DNA of 64,000 bases, from assembly GCF_011308835.1 (NCBI RefSeq), contig NZ_JAAOHY010000002.1:1-64000 (forward strand), read 5' to 3'. The notes below the pieces were generated by a model that did no database searches, was not told the origin of the DNA, and was given only the letters and a program-made list of their open reading frames with translations. Shown piece after piece: positions 34,145 through 43,133 of the stretch (position 1 is its first letter; each line of letters opens with the position of its first letter). The position numbers and the translations under genes were made by a program. Source of the stretch: Paracoccus xiamenensis (GTDB lineage Bacteria; Pseudomonadota; Alphaproteobacteria; Rhodobacterales; Rhodobacteraceae).

Positions 34145-35661
34145 ACACGCATGTGAAACCGGGCGATCTGTCAGCCGATACCAGCATCATCAAGGTGGCC
34201 ATTCTGGCCGTGGGCGGTCAGGGCGGCGGCGTGCTGACCAGCTGGATCGAAGGGCTGGCCCGCGCCAATGGCTATCTGGCGCAGGCGACCAGTGTGGCGG
34301 GCGTGGCGCAGCGCACCGGTGCCACCGTCTACTACGTCGAGATGGCGCCCAAGGGCGACCAGCTTCCGGTGTTTTCACTGATGCCCGCCGCGGGCGACGT
34401 GGACGTGATGATCACCGCCGAGATGATGGAGGCCGGGCGATCCATCATGCGCGGTTTCGTGACGCCAGACCGCACCACGCTGATCACCTCGACCCACAGG
34501 GCGCTGGCGGTGTCGGAAAAGATGGTGCCCGGCGACGGCATCGCGTCCAGCGACGAGGTGATGGCAGCCGCCGAGCTGGCCGCGCGTCAGCTGGTCGCTG
34601 CGGATTTCGATGCGCTGGCGATTGCCAATGGCTCTGTCATTTCGGCGACGATGTTCGGCGCGCTTGCCGGTTCGGGCGCGCTTCCCTTCCCCCGCGCCGC
34701 GTTCGAGGACGCCATTCGCGCCAGCGGCAAAGGGGTCGAGCCCAGCCTGCGCGCCTTTGCTGCCGGCTTCGATGCCGCCTCGGGCACGACCACCGAAGCG
34801 CCCCCCGATACAACCGAGGCCACGACCCACACACCGACGGGCCCCGACGCCCTGCTGCGTGAATGGGACGCCTTGCGCGCCAGCCTGTCCGACCTGTCAC
34901 CAAAGGCTGCGACGATGGCCGAAGCAGGCCTGCGCAAGGTGGTGGATTTTCAGGATCTCGATTACGGGCGCGACTATCTGGACCGCCTGCGCCGGATTGC
35001 GTCCCGCGACCCCGGCGATGGCAGCCTGACGGCCGAGGCCGCGAAATATATCGCCAATGCCATGGCCTATGACGACATCATCCGCGTCGCGAATGCCAAG
35101 ACCCGGCCCCAACGCGGCACTCGGATCGCCCGCGAGATGCGGCTGAAGCCCGGCCAGCTGATGCAGGTGACCGAGTTCCTGCATCCGCGCGCCGAAGAAA
35201 TCGTCTCGCTTCTGCCCGCCCGGCTGGGCGCGCGCTGGCAAGCCAATCCCAAGCGGATGGCGCTGATCGACCGGCTGTTCAATCGCGGGCGGCGCATCCG
35301 CACCGATGGCATCATCGGCTTTTCCATGCTGTATCTGCTGGCCGGCGCAAAGGGCTGGCGCCGCCGCACATTACGCCATGCCGAGGAGATGGCGCATCTG
35401 GAAAGCTGGCTGGACCGCGTCGCGGCAGCGCCCCCACCGGTCGCGATCGAATTGCTGCGCAACCAGCGCCTCATCAAGGGTTATTCCGACACCCACGCCC
35501 GCGGCCAATCGAAATTCGCCCGCGTGATGGAGGGCGCGCGCCTGGTCGAACATCGTGAGGACGCCGCCGACTGGATCCACCGCCTGCGCGAGGCGGCACT
35601 TCAGGATGAAGAAGGCCGCGCGCTTGACGGGGCGTTGCAGACGGTAAAAAGCTTCACGTGA
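34141..35661 (+). CDS. iorB: 2-Oxoacid:ferredoxin oxidoreductase beta/gamma-like subunit with long C-terminal extension
   Basis: This 506-residue protein has an N-terminal IorB/POR-gamma domain (AVGGQGGGVLTSWIEGLA, residues about 20-190), a Thr/Pro-rich linker (about 215-240), and a C-terminal domain of about 250 residues of the type found at the end of fused aerobic IORs (ITRIARE- and GYSDTHARGQSKF-like motifs). Anaerobe IorB proteins are only about 200 residues, so this is the aerobic architecture, here split into two genes. It overlaps iorA by ATGA and is followed by a strong terminator. Confidence 0.9.
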   Translation: MNTHVKPGDLSADTSIIKVAILAVGGQGGGVLTSWIEGLARANGYLAQATSVAGVAQRTGATVYYVEMAPKGDQLPVFSLMPAAGDVDVMITAEMMEAGRSIMRGFVTPDRTTLITSTHRALAVSEKMVPGDGIASSDEVMAAAELAARQLVAADFDALAIANGSVISATMFGALAGSGALPFPRAAFEDAIRASGKGVEPSLRAFAAGFDAASGTTTEAPPDTTEATTHTPTGPDALLREWDALRASLSDLSPKAATMAEAGLRKVVDFQDLDYGRDYLDRLRRIASRDPGDGSLTAEAAKYIANAMAYDDIIRVANAKTRPQRGTRIAREMRLKPGQLMQVTEFLHPRAEEIVSLLPARLGARWQANPKRMALIDRLFNRGRRIRTDGIIGFSMLYLLAGAKGWRRRTLRHAEEMAHLESWLDRVAAAPPPVAIELLRNQRLIKGYSDTHARGQSKFARVMEGARLVEHREDAADWIHRLREAALQDEEGRALDGALQTVKSFT

Positions 35662-35666
35662 AACGA

Positions 35667-35692
35667 AAGGCCCGGCGGGAAAGCCGGGCCTT
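35667..35692. terminator. Bidirectional terminator between iorB and the ridA operon
   Basis: A perfect ten-base stem AAGGCCCGGC / GCCGGGCCTT with a GGGAAA loop, between convergent stops at 35661 and 35723. Confidence 0.8.
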
Positions 35693-35722
35693 CGATATGC
35701 AGACCGCGACGGCGCTGACGCC

Positions 35723-36121
35723 TCAGCTGCGGATATAGGCGGTCGCCTCGATTTCGATCAGCGCCTCGTCTTCGATCAGGTCCTTGATGACCAGCATCGA
35801 CATGGCCGGGAAGTGCTTGCCCATGACACGACGATAGGCTTCGCCGATAGCGCGTTGATTGGCGACATAATCGGCCTTGTCCTTCACGAACCAGGTCAGC
35901 CTGCCAATATCGGTGACCTCGCCGCCAGCGGCGCGAACAACCTCGGCGATATTTTGCAGGCATTGCTCCATCTGACCGATAAAGTCATGCGCTTCGAACA
36001 CCTTGTCCCGGTTCCAGCCGATCTGGCCGCCGATATGCAGCGTTCCGTCAGCCATCAGCATGCCGTTGGCGTATCCAAGCGCGGGTGCCCAGCCCTCCGG
36101 GTGAATCGTCACTGGCTTCAT
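35723..36121 (-). CDS. RidA/YjgF-family enamine-imine deaminase, pathway-linked
   Basis: This 132-residue protein has the chorismate-mutase-like RidA fold, with GGQIGWNRD near the start, the LTWFVKD strand and C-terminal IEIEATAYI. The canonical Arg of RidA (normally in an xRAxxG-type loop near residue 105) is not obvious, so it may be of another Rid subgroup. It is last gene of the 2-aminobenzoyl-CoA operon. The monooxygenase/reductase product is a 2-amino-cyclohexene (enamine) CoA ester whose nitrogen must be released, and enamine hydrolysis is what Rid proteins do. This assignment is inference. Confidence 0.85.
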   Translation of the reverse strand: MKPVTIHPEGWAPALGYANGMLMADGTLHIGGQIGWNRDKVFEAHDFIGQMEQCLQNIAEVVRAAGGEVTDIGRLTWFVKDKADYVANQRAIGEAYRRVMGKHFPAMSMLVIKDLIEDEALIEIEATAYIRS

Positions 36122-36525
36122 ACCGAGCCCTCCATGATGTCATTGATTTTCGCGCGGACCGGATCGGGCCAGCTTCGCGGCTTGCCATTCGTGTCGGTGC
36201 AGACCAGCACCTGATCGACGGTGAAGCGGACCTCGCCGCCCCGCGCGACAATGGTCAGCGCCATGCTGGACCGGCCCAGCCGGTCTATGGTGATATCCAG
36301 CTGGATCTGATCGCCAAGGCGGCAAGGCGCCTTGAAGTCGATATTCAGTTTTGCCGTGGGCACCCCGCCGGTCTTTACGATCTCGGCGAAAGACCAGCCG
36401 AGGCAGTCGTCGAACATCGCCTCGACCGCGTCATTGATGATCTCGACATAGCGGGGGTAGAAGCCGATCCCTGCCGGGTCGCAATGCTTGAACAGGATTT
36501 TCTGCGGAAAGCTGAAATGCGCCAC
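36118..36525 (-). CDS. 4-Hydroxybenzoyl-CoA thioesterase-type hotdog thioesterase
   Basis: This hotdog-fold protein (about 135 residues) has the family signature KHCDPAGIGFYPRYVEIIND, including the catalytic Asp. In aminobenzoyl-CoA clusters such thioesterases are thought to clear dead-end CoA esters. The GTG start chosen lies five bases after AAGGGGG and one base past the upstream stop; an in-frame ATG at 36540 inside the preceding gene is the alternative. It overlaps ridA by ATGA. Confidence 0.88.
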   Translation of the reverse strand: MAHFSFPQKILFKHCDPAGIGFYPRYVEIINDAVEAMFDDCLGWSFAEIVKTGGVPTAKLNIDFKAPCRLGDQIQLDITIDRLGRSSMALTIVARGGEVRFTVDQVLVCTDTNGKPRSWPDPVRAKINDIMEGSV

Positions 36526-36526
36526 C

Positions 36527-37687
36527 TCAGCCCCCTTCATGCGCTGAAAGCGCCTGCCGGGCGATGACCACGCGCTGCACGTCCGAGGCACCTTCATAGA
36601 TGCGCAACGCCCTGATCTCGCGGTAAAGCCGCTCGACGACCTCGCCCGAACGCACGCCGTCGCCGCCGAAAAGCTGCACCGCCTTGTCGATGACCTGCTG
36701 CGCCTGTTCAGTGGCGAACAGCTTCGCCATCGCGGCTTCGCGCGTGACGCGGGGCGCACCGGTATCCTTGGCCCATGCGGCGCGGTAGACCAGCAAGGCG
36801 CTGGCATCCACATCCAGCGCCATATCGGCGATATGGCCCTGCACCATCTGCAGATCGAACAGCGGCGCGCCCTGCACCTGACGGGCGGTCACGCGGGTCA
36901 GTGCCTCATCCAGCGCGCGGCGGGCAAAGCCCAAAGCGGCGGCGGCAACGGTCGAGCGGAACACGTCCAGCACCGACATGGCGATGCGGAAGCCCTGCCC
37001 CGGCTGGCCCAGCATCGCGCTTGCCGGGATGCGGCAATCGGTGAAGCGCAGGGTGGCAAGGGGATGCGGCGCGATGGTCTCCAACCGCTCGGCGATCTCG
37101 AATCCCGGCAGTCCGGCGGGCAGGATGAAGGCCGACAGACCTTTCGCGCCCGGCGCCTCGCCCGTCCGCGCGAACAGCGTATAGACATCCGCGATGCCAC
37201 CGTTCGAGATCCACGTCTTTTCGCCATTCAGCACGTAATCGTCACCGTCGCGCGTGGCGGTCATGGTCGAGTTCGCCACGTCCGATCCCGAACGCGGCTC
37301 GGTCAGGGCAAAGGCCGAAATCGCCTTGCCCGCACGGGTCTGCGGCAGCCATTCGTCCTTTTGCGCATCCGTCCCGAACAGCGAAATCGCCCCCGTCCCC
37401 AACCCCTGCATGGCAAAGGCGAAATCAGCGAGGCCGTCGTAACGCGCCAAAGTCTCGCGGATCAGGCACAGACTGCGCACGTCCAGCGTGCCGCCTGCCG
37501 GATCGACGGCGGAATGGGTCAGAAAGCCCGCATCGCCAAGCGCCGAGACCAGCGAACGGCAGGCGGCATCGGTGTCGTGATGGTCGATCTGCGCCAGCGC
37601 GCCGGGCGCCCATGCCTCCAGCGCCGCCGACAATTCGCGGTGGCGGTCGTCGAAGAACGGCCAGTCGAGGAAGGATTTGTCCGCCAT
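36527..37687 (-). CDS. Acyl-CoA dehydrogenase of the 2-aminobenzoyl-CoA pathway
   Basis: This 386-residue FAD-dependent dehydrogenase has [21 protein letters not shown], and the C-terminal catalytic region [17 protein letters not shown] with Glu in YEGAS. It introduces an alpha,beta double bond in a CoA ester during the beta-oxidation-like phase. The start MADKSFLDW overlaps the hydratase stop by one base (TGATG). Some distant acyl-CoA dehydrogenases act on cyclic substrates, which would fit here. Confidence 0.92.
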   Translation of the reverse strand: MADKSFLDWPFFDDRHRELSAALEAWAPGALAQIDHHDTDAACRSLVSALGDAGFLTHSAVDPAGGTLDVRSLCLIRETLARYDGLADFAFAMQGLGTGAISLFGTDAQKDEWLPQTRAGKAISAFALTEPRSGSDVANSTMTATRDGDDYVLNGEKTWISNGGIADVYTLFARTGEAPGAKGLSAFILPAGLPGFEIAERLETIAPHPLATLRFTDCRIPASAMLGQPGQGFRIAMSVLDVFRSTVAAAALGFARRALDEALTRVTARQVQGAPLFDLQMVQGHIADMALDVDASALLVYRAAWAKDTGAPRVTREAAMAKLFATEQAQQVIDKAVQLFGGDGVRSGEVVERLYREIRALRIYEGASDVQRVVIARQALSAHEGG

Positions 37688-38487
37688 CAGTCGCCCTCGA
37701 ATACAGGTTTTTCCTTGGCGACGAAGGCGTGATAGGCGCGGTGGAAATCCTGCCCCTGCATGCAGATCGCCTGCGCCTGCGCCTCTGCCTCGATCGCCTG
37801 ATCGAGGCTCATCGACCATTCCTGCGCCAGCATGGTCTTGGTCATCATATTGGCGAAATTCGGCCCGGAAGCGATGCGCGCGGCAATATCGCCCGCCTCA
37901 TCCATCAGCTTCGCCTGCGGCACGACGCGGTTGAAGAAGCCCCATGCGAGGCCTTCATCGGCAGTCATGGCACGGCCCAGATACAACAGTTCCGCCGCGC
38001 GCCCCTGCCCGATGATGCGCGGCAGGATCGCGCAGGCGCCCATGTCGCAACCCGCCAGACCCACGCGGTTGAACAGAAACGCCGTCTTCGCCTCGGGCGT
38101 GGCGACGCGCAGATCGGAAGCCATGGCGATGATCGCACCTGCACCTGCGCAAACGCCGTCCACCGCCGCAATGATGGGCTTGCCGCAGCCGATCATGGCC
38201 TTGACCAGATCGCCCGTCATACGGGTAAAGCGCATCAGCTCTTTCATGTTCATCTTGGTCAGCGGCCCGATGATTTCATGCACATCCCCGCCAGAGCTGA
38301 AATTGCCGCCATTCGGGGCGAAGATCACCGACTTCACGTCGTCGTCGTAATGCAGATCGCGGAACCAGTCGCGCAGCTCGGCATAGCTGTCGAAGCTCAG
38401 CGGGTTCTTCCGCTCTGGCCGGTCCAGCGAGACGGTGGCAATGCCGTCCGTGATTTCGCAGTTGAAATACTTTACGTCGCTACGCAT
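37687..38487 (-). CDS. Enoyl-CoA hydratase/isomerase-family protein of the 2-aminobenzoyl-CoA pathway
   Basis: This 266-residue crotonase-fold protein has oxyanion-hole segments [13 protein letters not shown] and [17 protein letters not shown]. The second catalytic Glu of classical hydratases appears as Gly/Cys in GLAGCDMGA, so the reaction may be ring hydrolysis or isomerisation instead of simple hydration. It is coupled to both neighbours by one-base stop/start overlaps. In the pathway it would act on cyclic ketone or enoyl-CoA intermediates. Confidence 0.9.
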   Translation of the reverse strand: MRSDVKYFNCEITDGIATVSLDRPERKNPLSFDSYAELRDWFRDLHYDDDVKSVIFAPNGGNFSSGGDVHEIIGPLTKMNMKELMRFTRMTGDLVKAMIGCGKPIIAAVDGVCAGAGAIIAMASDLRVATPEAKTAFLFNRVGLAGCDMGACAILPRIIGQGRAAELLYLGRAMTADEGLAWGFFNRVVPQAKLMDEAGDIAARIASGPNFANMMTKTMLAQEWSMSLDQAIEAEAQAQAICMQGQDFHRAYHAFVAKEKPVFEGD

Positions 38488-39230
38488 CAGATCTCTCCTC
38501 CCGACAGGGTCAGGGTGTGGCCATTGACGGAACGCGCCGCGTCCGAAAGCAGATAAAGCGCGGCTTCCGCCACCTCGTCGGTCTGGATGAAACGCTTCTG
38601 CGGGTTGTCCTTGACCAAAGCGGCCCGCGCGTCCGCTTCGCTCATCCCGGTCTTTTCCACGATATTCGCGACCGAGCGGTCCAGCATCGGCGTGTCGATG
38701 AAGCCGGGGCAGATCGCGTTAACGGTTATGCCAGCACCCGCGAGCTCCAGCGCCAGCGCGCGGGTCAGCCCAACGACACCATGCTTTGCCGCCACATAGG
38801 CAGAGACGTAAGCATAGCCCTTCAGCCCCGCGGTCGAGGCCACGGCAATCATCCGCCCCCAGCCCGCCGCCTTCATATCCGGCAGCGCCGCCTGCCAGAC
38901 ATTGGCGACGCCGATCAGGTTCACCGACAGCATATCAGCCAGCATTCCGGCCGGCATCTTCGCGAAAGGCTGGCTTTCCGCCGCGCCGGCATTGGCGATA
39001 ACGCCAAGGATCGGCCCCTGCGCATCCCGCGCCGCCGCAAAAGCCTGCGCCACGGCATCAGCATCGGTCACGTCGCAGATCTGGTAAGCTAGACCCTGTT
39101 CGCGCAGCGGCCCCTCGCGCCGGCCCATGACTGTGACGCGCGCGCCAGCTGCTGCCAACGCCTGCGCAGTGGCCGCGCCCACGCCAGAGCCGCCGCCGGT
39201 GACGACGATATGCCTGCCCTCAATGCTCAT
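38487..39230 (-). CDS. SDR dehydrogenase of the 2-aminobenzoyl-CoA pathway
   Basis: This 247-residue SDR has an intact cofactor motif [11 protein letters not shown] (ANAGAAE) and YVAAK (AYVAAKHG), with C-terminal SGGEI. It is a likely 3-hydroxyacyl-CoA or cyclic ketone dehydrogenase acting after ring reduction. It overlaps the monooxygenase/reductase stop by ATGA. The start [12 protein letters not shown] fits the family; the longer upstream frame lies within the preceding gene. Confidence 0.92.
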   Translation of the reverse strand: MSIEGRHIVVTGGGSGVGAATAQALAAAGARVTVMGRREGPLREQGLAYQICDVTDADAVAQAFAAARDAQGPILGVIANAGAAESQPFAKMPAGMLADMLSVNLIGVANVWQAALPDMKAAGWGRMIAVASTAGLKGYAYVSAYVAAKHGVVGLTRALALELAGAGITVNAICPGFIDTPMLDRSVANIVEKTGMSEADARAALVKDNPQKRFIQTDEVAEAALYLLSDAARSVNGHTLTLSGGEI

Positions 39231-41521
39231 GCCCGGATCGCCTCGGCCTCGCGTTCGGCCAGCCGCCAGGACTGGTCGCGGCCCGCCAGATAGGGGTCGG
39301 GCCATTCGGCGCTGCGATCACCGATCTTGGTCGCCTCATGGAAGGTCCAATAGGGGTCGGCCAGATGCGGGCGGCCCACGGCGACCAGATCGGCGCGTCC
39401 CGCCATCAGGATCGAATTGGCGTGATCGGCCTCATAGATATTGCCGACGGCCATGGTGGCGATGCCGGTTTCGTTGCGGATCCGGTCGGAAAACGGCGTC
39501 TGGAACATGCGGCCATAAACCGGGCGCGCATCCACCGTGGTCTGCCCGGCGGAAACGTCGATGATATCTGCGCCGGCATCGTGGAACGCGCGGGCGATTT
39601 CGACCGCCTCGGTCGGGGTGACGCCGCCGTCGCCGACCCAGTCATTCGCGGAAATCCGCACTGACATCGGCTTTTCGGCGGGCCAGACGGCGCGCATGGC
39701 GGCAAAGACTTCCAGCGGCCAGCGCAGGCGGTTTTCCAGACTGCCGCCATATTGATCCCTGCGCTGGTTCGAGACCGGCGAGATAAAGGACGAGATCAGA
39801 TAGCCATGCGCCGCATGCAGCTCGACCATATCGAAACCGGCGCGGGCGGCCATTTCCGTCGAGGCGACGAATTCTGCCTTGATCGCGTCCAGATCGGCCT
39901 GCGTGGCCTCTCGCGGGACGGCATTGTCCTTGGACCACGGGATCGCCGAAGCCGAGACCAGATCCCAATTGCCTTGGGCAAGCGGCTTGTCCATCCCCTC
40001 CCACCCGATATTCGTCGAGCCCTTGCGGCCCGAATGGCCGATCTGGCTGCAGATCTTGGCGTCGGTTTCGGCATGGACGAAATCGACCAGCCGCTTCCAC
40101 GCGGCCTGATGTTCGGGCGCGTAAAGACCGGGGCAGCCGGGCGTGATCCGACCCTCGGGCGAAACGCAGGTCATTTCGGTATAGATCAGCCCGGCGCCGC
40201 CCTTGGCGCGTTCGGCGTAATGGACGAAATGCCAGTCGGTCGGCGTGCCGTCGACTGCCTTGTACTGCGCCATGGGCGAGACCACGATGCGGTTCTTCAG
40301 CGCCATGTCGCGCAGCCGGAAGGGTGCAAACATCGGCGCCCGCACCGGGGCATCGGCAGCGGCGCCGGCCTGTTTCTGGAACCATGCCTCGGCCGATTGC
40401 AGCCATTCGCCGTCGCGCAGGCGCAGGTTTTCATGGCTGATCCGCTGGCTGCGGGTCAGCAGGGAATAGTTGAACTGCACCGGGTCGAGATCCAGATACC
40501 GCTCGACCTGTTCGAACCATTCCAGGCTGTTGCGCGCCGCCGATTGCAGGCGCAGCACCTCCAGCCGGCGTTCGTACTGATAGCGTTCGAAGGCGGCTTC
40601 CATGCTGGGTTCGCTATGCAGGTAATTCGCCAGCGTGATGGCGCTTTCGAAGGCCAGCCGCGAACCGGAGCCGATGGAGAAATGCGCCGTCGCCGCCGCG
40701 TCGCCCATCAGAACGATATTCTCGTGGTGCCAGCGCTCGCAGATCACGCGTGGGAAATTCATCCAGACGGCAGAGCCGCGCAGATGGGCGGCATTCGACA
40801 TCAGGTCATGGCCACCAAGGTGACGTTCGAAGACCTTGCGGCAGGTTTCGACCGTTTGCTCCTTGGTCATGCCCTCGAACCCCCAGCGATCCCAGGTGTC
40901 CTGCTGGCATTCGACGATGAAGGTCGCGGTATTGTCGTCAAACTGGTAGACATGCGCCCACATCCAGCCATGTTCGGTTTTCTCGAAGATGAAGGTAAAC
41001 GCGTCATCGAATTTCTGATGCGTGCCCAGCCAGATGAACTTGGTCTCGCGCATCTCGACATCGGGCTTGAACACATCGGCATATTCGGTCCGCACCCGCG
41101 AATTGATGCCGTCGCATGCCACCACCAGATCGTAATCCTTCTGGTAATCGCTTGCGGCCCCGAATTCGGTTTCGAACCGCATCTCGACGCCCAGCTCGCG
41201 CGCGCGTTCCTGCAGCAGGATCAGCATCTGCTTGCGCCCGATCCCCGCGAAACCATGCCCGCCCGAGACATTGCGCACCCCGTCATGGATCACCGCGATA
41301 TCGTCCCAATAGACGAAATGGTCGCGGATCGCCTGCGCGCTGACGGGATCGTTCTGGGCCAGATTGTCCAGTACCTCGTCCGACAGCACGACGCCCCAGC
41401 CGAAAGTGTCATTGGCGCGGTTGCGTTCGATCACGACAACTTCATGCGCGGGGTCGCGGACCTTCATGGAAATGGCGAAATAAAGCCCGGCCGGACCGCC
41501 CCCAAGACACGCGATGCGCAT
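39227..41521 (-). CDS. 2-Aminobenzoyl-CoA monooxygenase/reductase (FAD hydroxylase-Old Yellow Enzyme fusion)
   Basis: This 764-residue fusion has an N-terminal salicylate-hydroxylase-like FAD monooxygenase (residues 1-370; [10 protein letters not shown] at 8-17, [17 protein letters not shown]) and a C-terminal Old Yellow Enzyme-like FMN barrel (about 395-764; [33 protein letters not shown]). This domain pair defines the Azoarcus evansii anthraniloyl-CoA enzyme (EC 1.14.13.40), which hydroxylates and then reduces 2-aminobenzoyl-CoA to a 2-amino-5-oxocyclohexene-carbonyl-CoA. It heads a six-gene operon (then SDR, hydratase, acyl-CoA dehydrogenase, thioesterase, RidA). AAGGAG precedes the ATG. 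Operator D lies in the promoter. Confidence 0.95.
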   Translation of the reverse strand: MRIACLGGGPAGLYFAISMKVRDPAHEVVVIERNRANDTFGWGVVLSDEVLDNLAQNDPVSAQAIRDHFVYWDDIAVIHDGVRNVSGGHGFAGIGRKQMLILLQERARELGVEMRFETEFGAASDYQKDYDLVVACDGINSRVRTEYADVFKPDVEMRETKFIWLGTHQKFDDAFTFIFEKTEHGWMWAHVYQFDDNTATFIVECQQDTWDRWGFEGMTKEQTVETCRKVFERHLGGHDLMSNAAHLRGSAVWMNFPRVICERWHHENIVLMGDAAATAHFSIGSGSRLAFESAITLANYLHSEPSMEAAFERYQYERRLEVLRLQSAARNSLEWFEQVERYLDLDPVQFNYSLLTRSQRISHENLRLRDGEWLQSAEAWFQKQAGAAADAPVRAPMFAPFRLRDMALKNRIVVSPMAQYKAVDGTPTDWHFVHYAERAKGGAGLIYTEMTCVSPEGRITPGCPGLYAPEHQAAWKRLVDFVHAETDAKICSQIGHSGRKGSTNIGWEGMDKPLAQGNWDLVSASAIPWSKDNAVPREATQADLDAIKAEFVASTEMAARAGFDMVELHAAHGYLISSFISPVSNQRRDQYGGSLENRLRWPLEVFAAMRAVWPAEKPMSVRISANDWVGDGGVTPTEAVEIARAFHDAGADIIDVSAGQTTVDARPVYGRMFQTPFSDRIRNETGIATMAVGNIYEADHANSILMAGRADLVAVGRPHLADPYWTFHEATKIGDRSAEWPDPYLAGRDQSWRLAEREAEAIRA

Positions 41522-41590
41522 GGAATCTCTCCTTACGAATTCAGCGGCATGGGTGATTCATGCCCGATCCCCCAGAGCCTACGCCAGAGC

Positions 41591-41635
41591 GTATATCACT
41601 TCAAGCTTGAAATATTTAAGCACGAACTTTAGAAC
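41591..41635. promoter_or_regulatory. Divergent promoters of the aminobenzoyl-CoA operon and gcdH with palindromic operator (site D)
   Basis: The perfect palindrome TTCAAGCTTGAA (41600-41611) lies in the 17-base spacer of a minus-strand promoter (TTAAAT 41619-41614, ATATAC 41596-41591). It also overlaps the -35 of a plus-strand promoter (TTGAAA 41607-41612, 17 bases, TAGAAC 41630-41635). One bound repressor would block both. Confidence 0.65.
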
Positions 41636-41664
41636 GGCCCCATATTCCCATCCGCGAGAGTATC

Positions 41665-42900
41665 ATGGACCAGATCACCCCCCGCACGCATGTCGCCACG
41701 CCCGAATCCGCACGCGCCCGGCTTGCGCCCCTGAACTGGGAAGACCCGTTCGGCATCGACAGCTTGCTGACAGAAGAAGAACGGATGATCCGCGACACCG
41801 CCCGCGCCTATTGCCAGGACAAGCTGGCCGCGCGCGTGATCGAGGCCAACCGCCACGAAATATTCCACCGCGAAATCATGTCCGAAATGGGCGAGTTGGG
41901 CCTGCTTGGCCCGACCATCCCCGAGGAATATGGCGGCGTCGGCGCCAACTATGTCAGCTATGGCCTTGTCGCGCGCGAGGTCGAGCGTGTGGACAGCGGC
42001 TATCGTTCCGCGATGTCGGTGCAAAGCTCGCTGGTGATGCACCCGATCTTTGCCTACGGCTCGGACGAGCAGCGGCAGAAATACCTGCCGAAGCTGCTGA
42101 CCGGCGAATGGGTCGGCTGCTTCGGCCTGACCGAGCCCGATCACGGATCGGACCCCGGCGGGATGCTGACCCGCGCCAAGAAGGTCAATGGCGGCTATTC
42201 GATTTCTGGCGCGAAGAACTGGATCACCAACTCGCCCATCGCGGATATCTTCGTCGTCTGGGCCAAATCCGACGCGCATGGCGGCAAGATCAGGGGCTTT
42301 GTTCTGGAAAAGGGCATGAAGGGGCTGAACGCGCCGAAGATCGAAGGCAAGTTCAGCCTGCGCGCCTCCATCACCGGGATGATCCAGATGGATGAGGTGA
42401 TGGTTACCGAGGACCACCTGCTGCCCCATGCCGAAGGTCTGGCCGGTCCCTTTGGCTGTCTGAACCGGGCGCGCTACGGCATCAGCTGGGGCGCCATGGG
42501 CGCGGCCGAGGCCTGCTGGCACGCGGCGCGGCAATACACCATGGACCGCAAGCAATTCGGCAAACCGCTGGCCGCCACCCAGCTGATCCAGAAGAAGCTG
42601 GCCGATATGCAGACCGAGATCTCGCTGGGTCTGCTGGGCGCGCTGCGGCTGGGGCGGATGATGGACGCGCATGAGAACTCGGCCGAGCTTATCAGCTTGA
42701 TGAAGCGCAACAATTGCGGCAAGGCGCTGGCGATCGCCCGCGAGGCCCGCGACATGCATGGCGGCAACGGCGTCAGCGACGAATATGGCGTTATCCGCCA
42801 CGTGATGAACCTCGAAGCCGTGAATACCTATGAGGGCACGCATGACGTCCACGCGCTGATCCTCGGGCGCGGGCAGACCGGATTGCAGGCGTTTCAGTAA
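41665..42900 (+). CDS. gcdH: Glutaryl-CoA dehydrogenase
   Basis: This 411-residue FAD acyl-CoA dehydrogenase has [15 protein letters not shown], the Arg-containing substrate region, [15 protein letters not shown] and the catalytic Glu in [11 protein letters not shown], all diagnostic of GcdH. It oxidises and decarboxylates glutaryl-CoA to crotonyl-CoA, feeding central metabolism. In this location, divergent from the aminobenzoyl-CoA operon and sharing its operator, it probably serves as the lower end of the aromatic pathway in addition to lysine or tryptophan catabolism. Confidence 0.95.
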   Translation: MDQITPRTHVATPESARARLAPLNWEDPFGIDSLLTEEERMIRDTARAYCQDKLAARVIEANRHEIFHREIMSEMGELGLLGPTIPEEYGGVGANYVSYGLVAREVERVDSGYRSAMSVQSSLVMHPIFAYGSDEQRQKYLPKLLTGEWVGCFGLTEPDHGSDPGGMLTRAKKVNGGYSISGAKNWITNSPIADIFVVWAKSDAHGGKIRGFVLEKGMKGLNAPKIEGKFSLRASITGMIQMDEVMVTEDHLLPHAEGLAGPFGCLNRARYGISWGAMGAAEACWHAARQYTMDRKQFGKPLAATQLIQKKLADMQTEISLGLLGALRLGRMMDAHENSAELISLMKRNNCGKALAIAREARDMHGGNGVSDEYGVIRHVMNLEAVNTYEGTHDVHALILGRGQTGLQAFQ

Positions 42901-42911
42901 CCTGACCTAGC

Positions 42912-42954
42912 CCCCTCGCGCGGCCTTCAAAGGACCGCGTGAGAAGGCGAGGGG
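42912..42954 (+). terminator. Hairpin downstream of gcdH
   Basis: Outer arms CCCCTCGC / GCGAGGGG enclose an inner CGCGG / CCGCG stem around a TTCAAAGG loop, starting 12 bases after the gcdH stop. No T tract. The remaining bases to 43133 hold no gene. Confidence 0.55.
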
Positions 42955-43133
42955 CAGGCCGCAACGGCAAAGCAAGATATTGGCCGTAGTCTCAATTCTC
43001 TGGCCCTGCCCTCAAGGTCATCGCGATTGGAAAAATCGCAGGCCGTTCCCGCCGCTGCGTGCCGCATAGCCTCGACATCAGCGGCGCGCACATCCTACAA
43101 CAACCGGGTGCTTTGATTGGTGGTGATAGGTGA

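Noticed and set aside
39752..41632. Open plus-strand frame of 626 codons opposite the aminobenzoyl-CoA monooxygenase/reductase
   Set aside because: Mirror frame with no recognisable domains; it would cover the ribosome site and promoter of the real gene.
41665..42900. gcdH as part of a separate lysine-degradation locus
   Set aside because: No lysine pathway genes nearby, and its promoter shares the palindromic operator with the aminobenzoyl-CoA operon.
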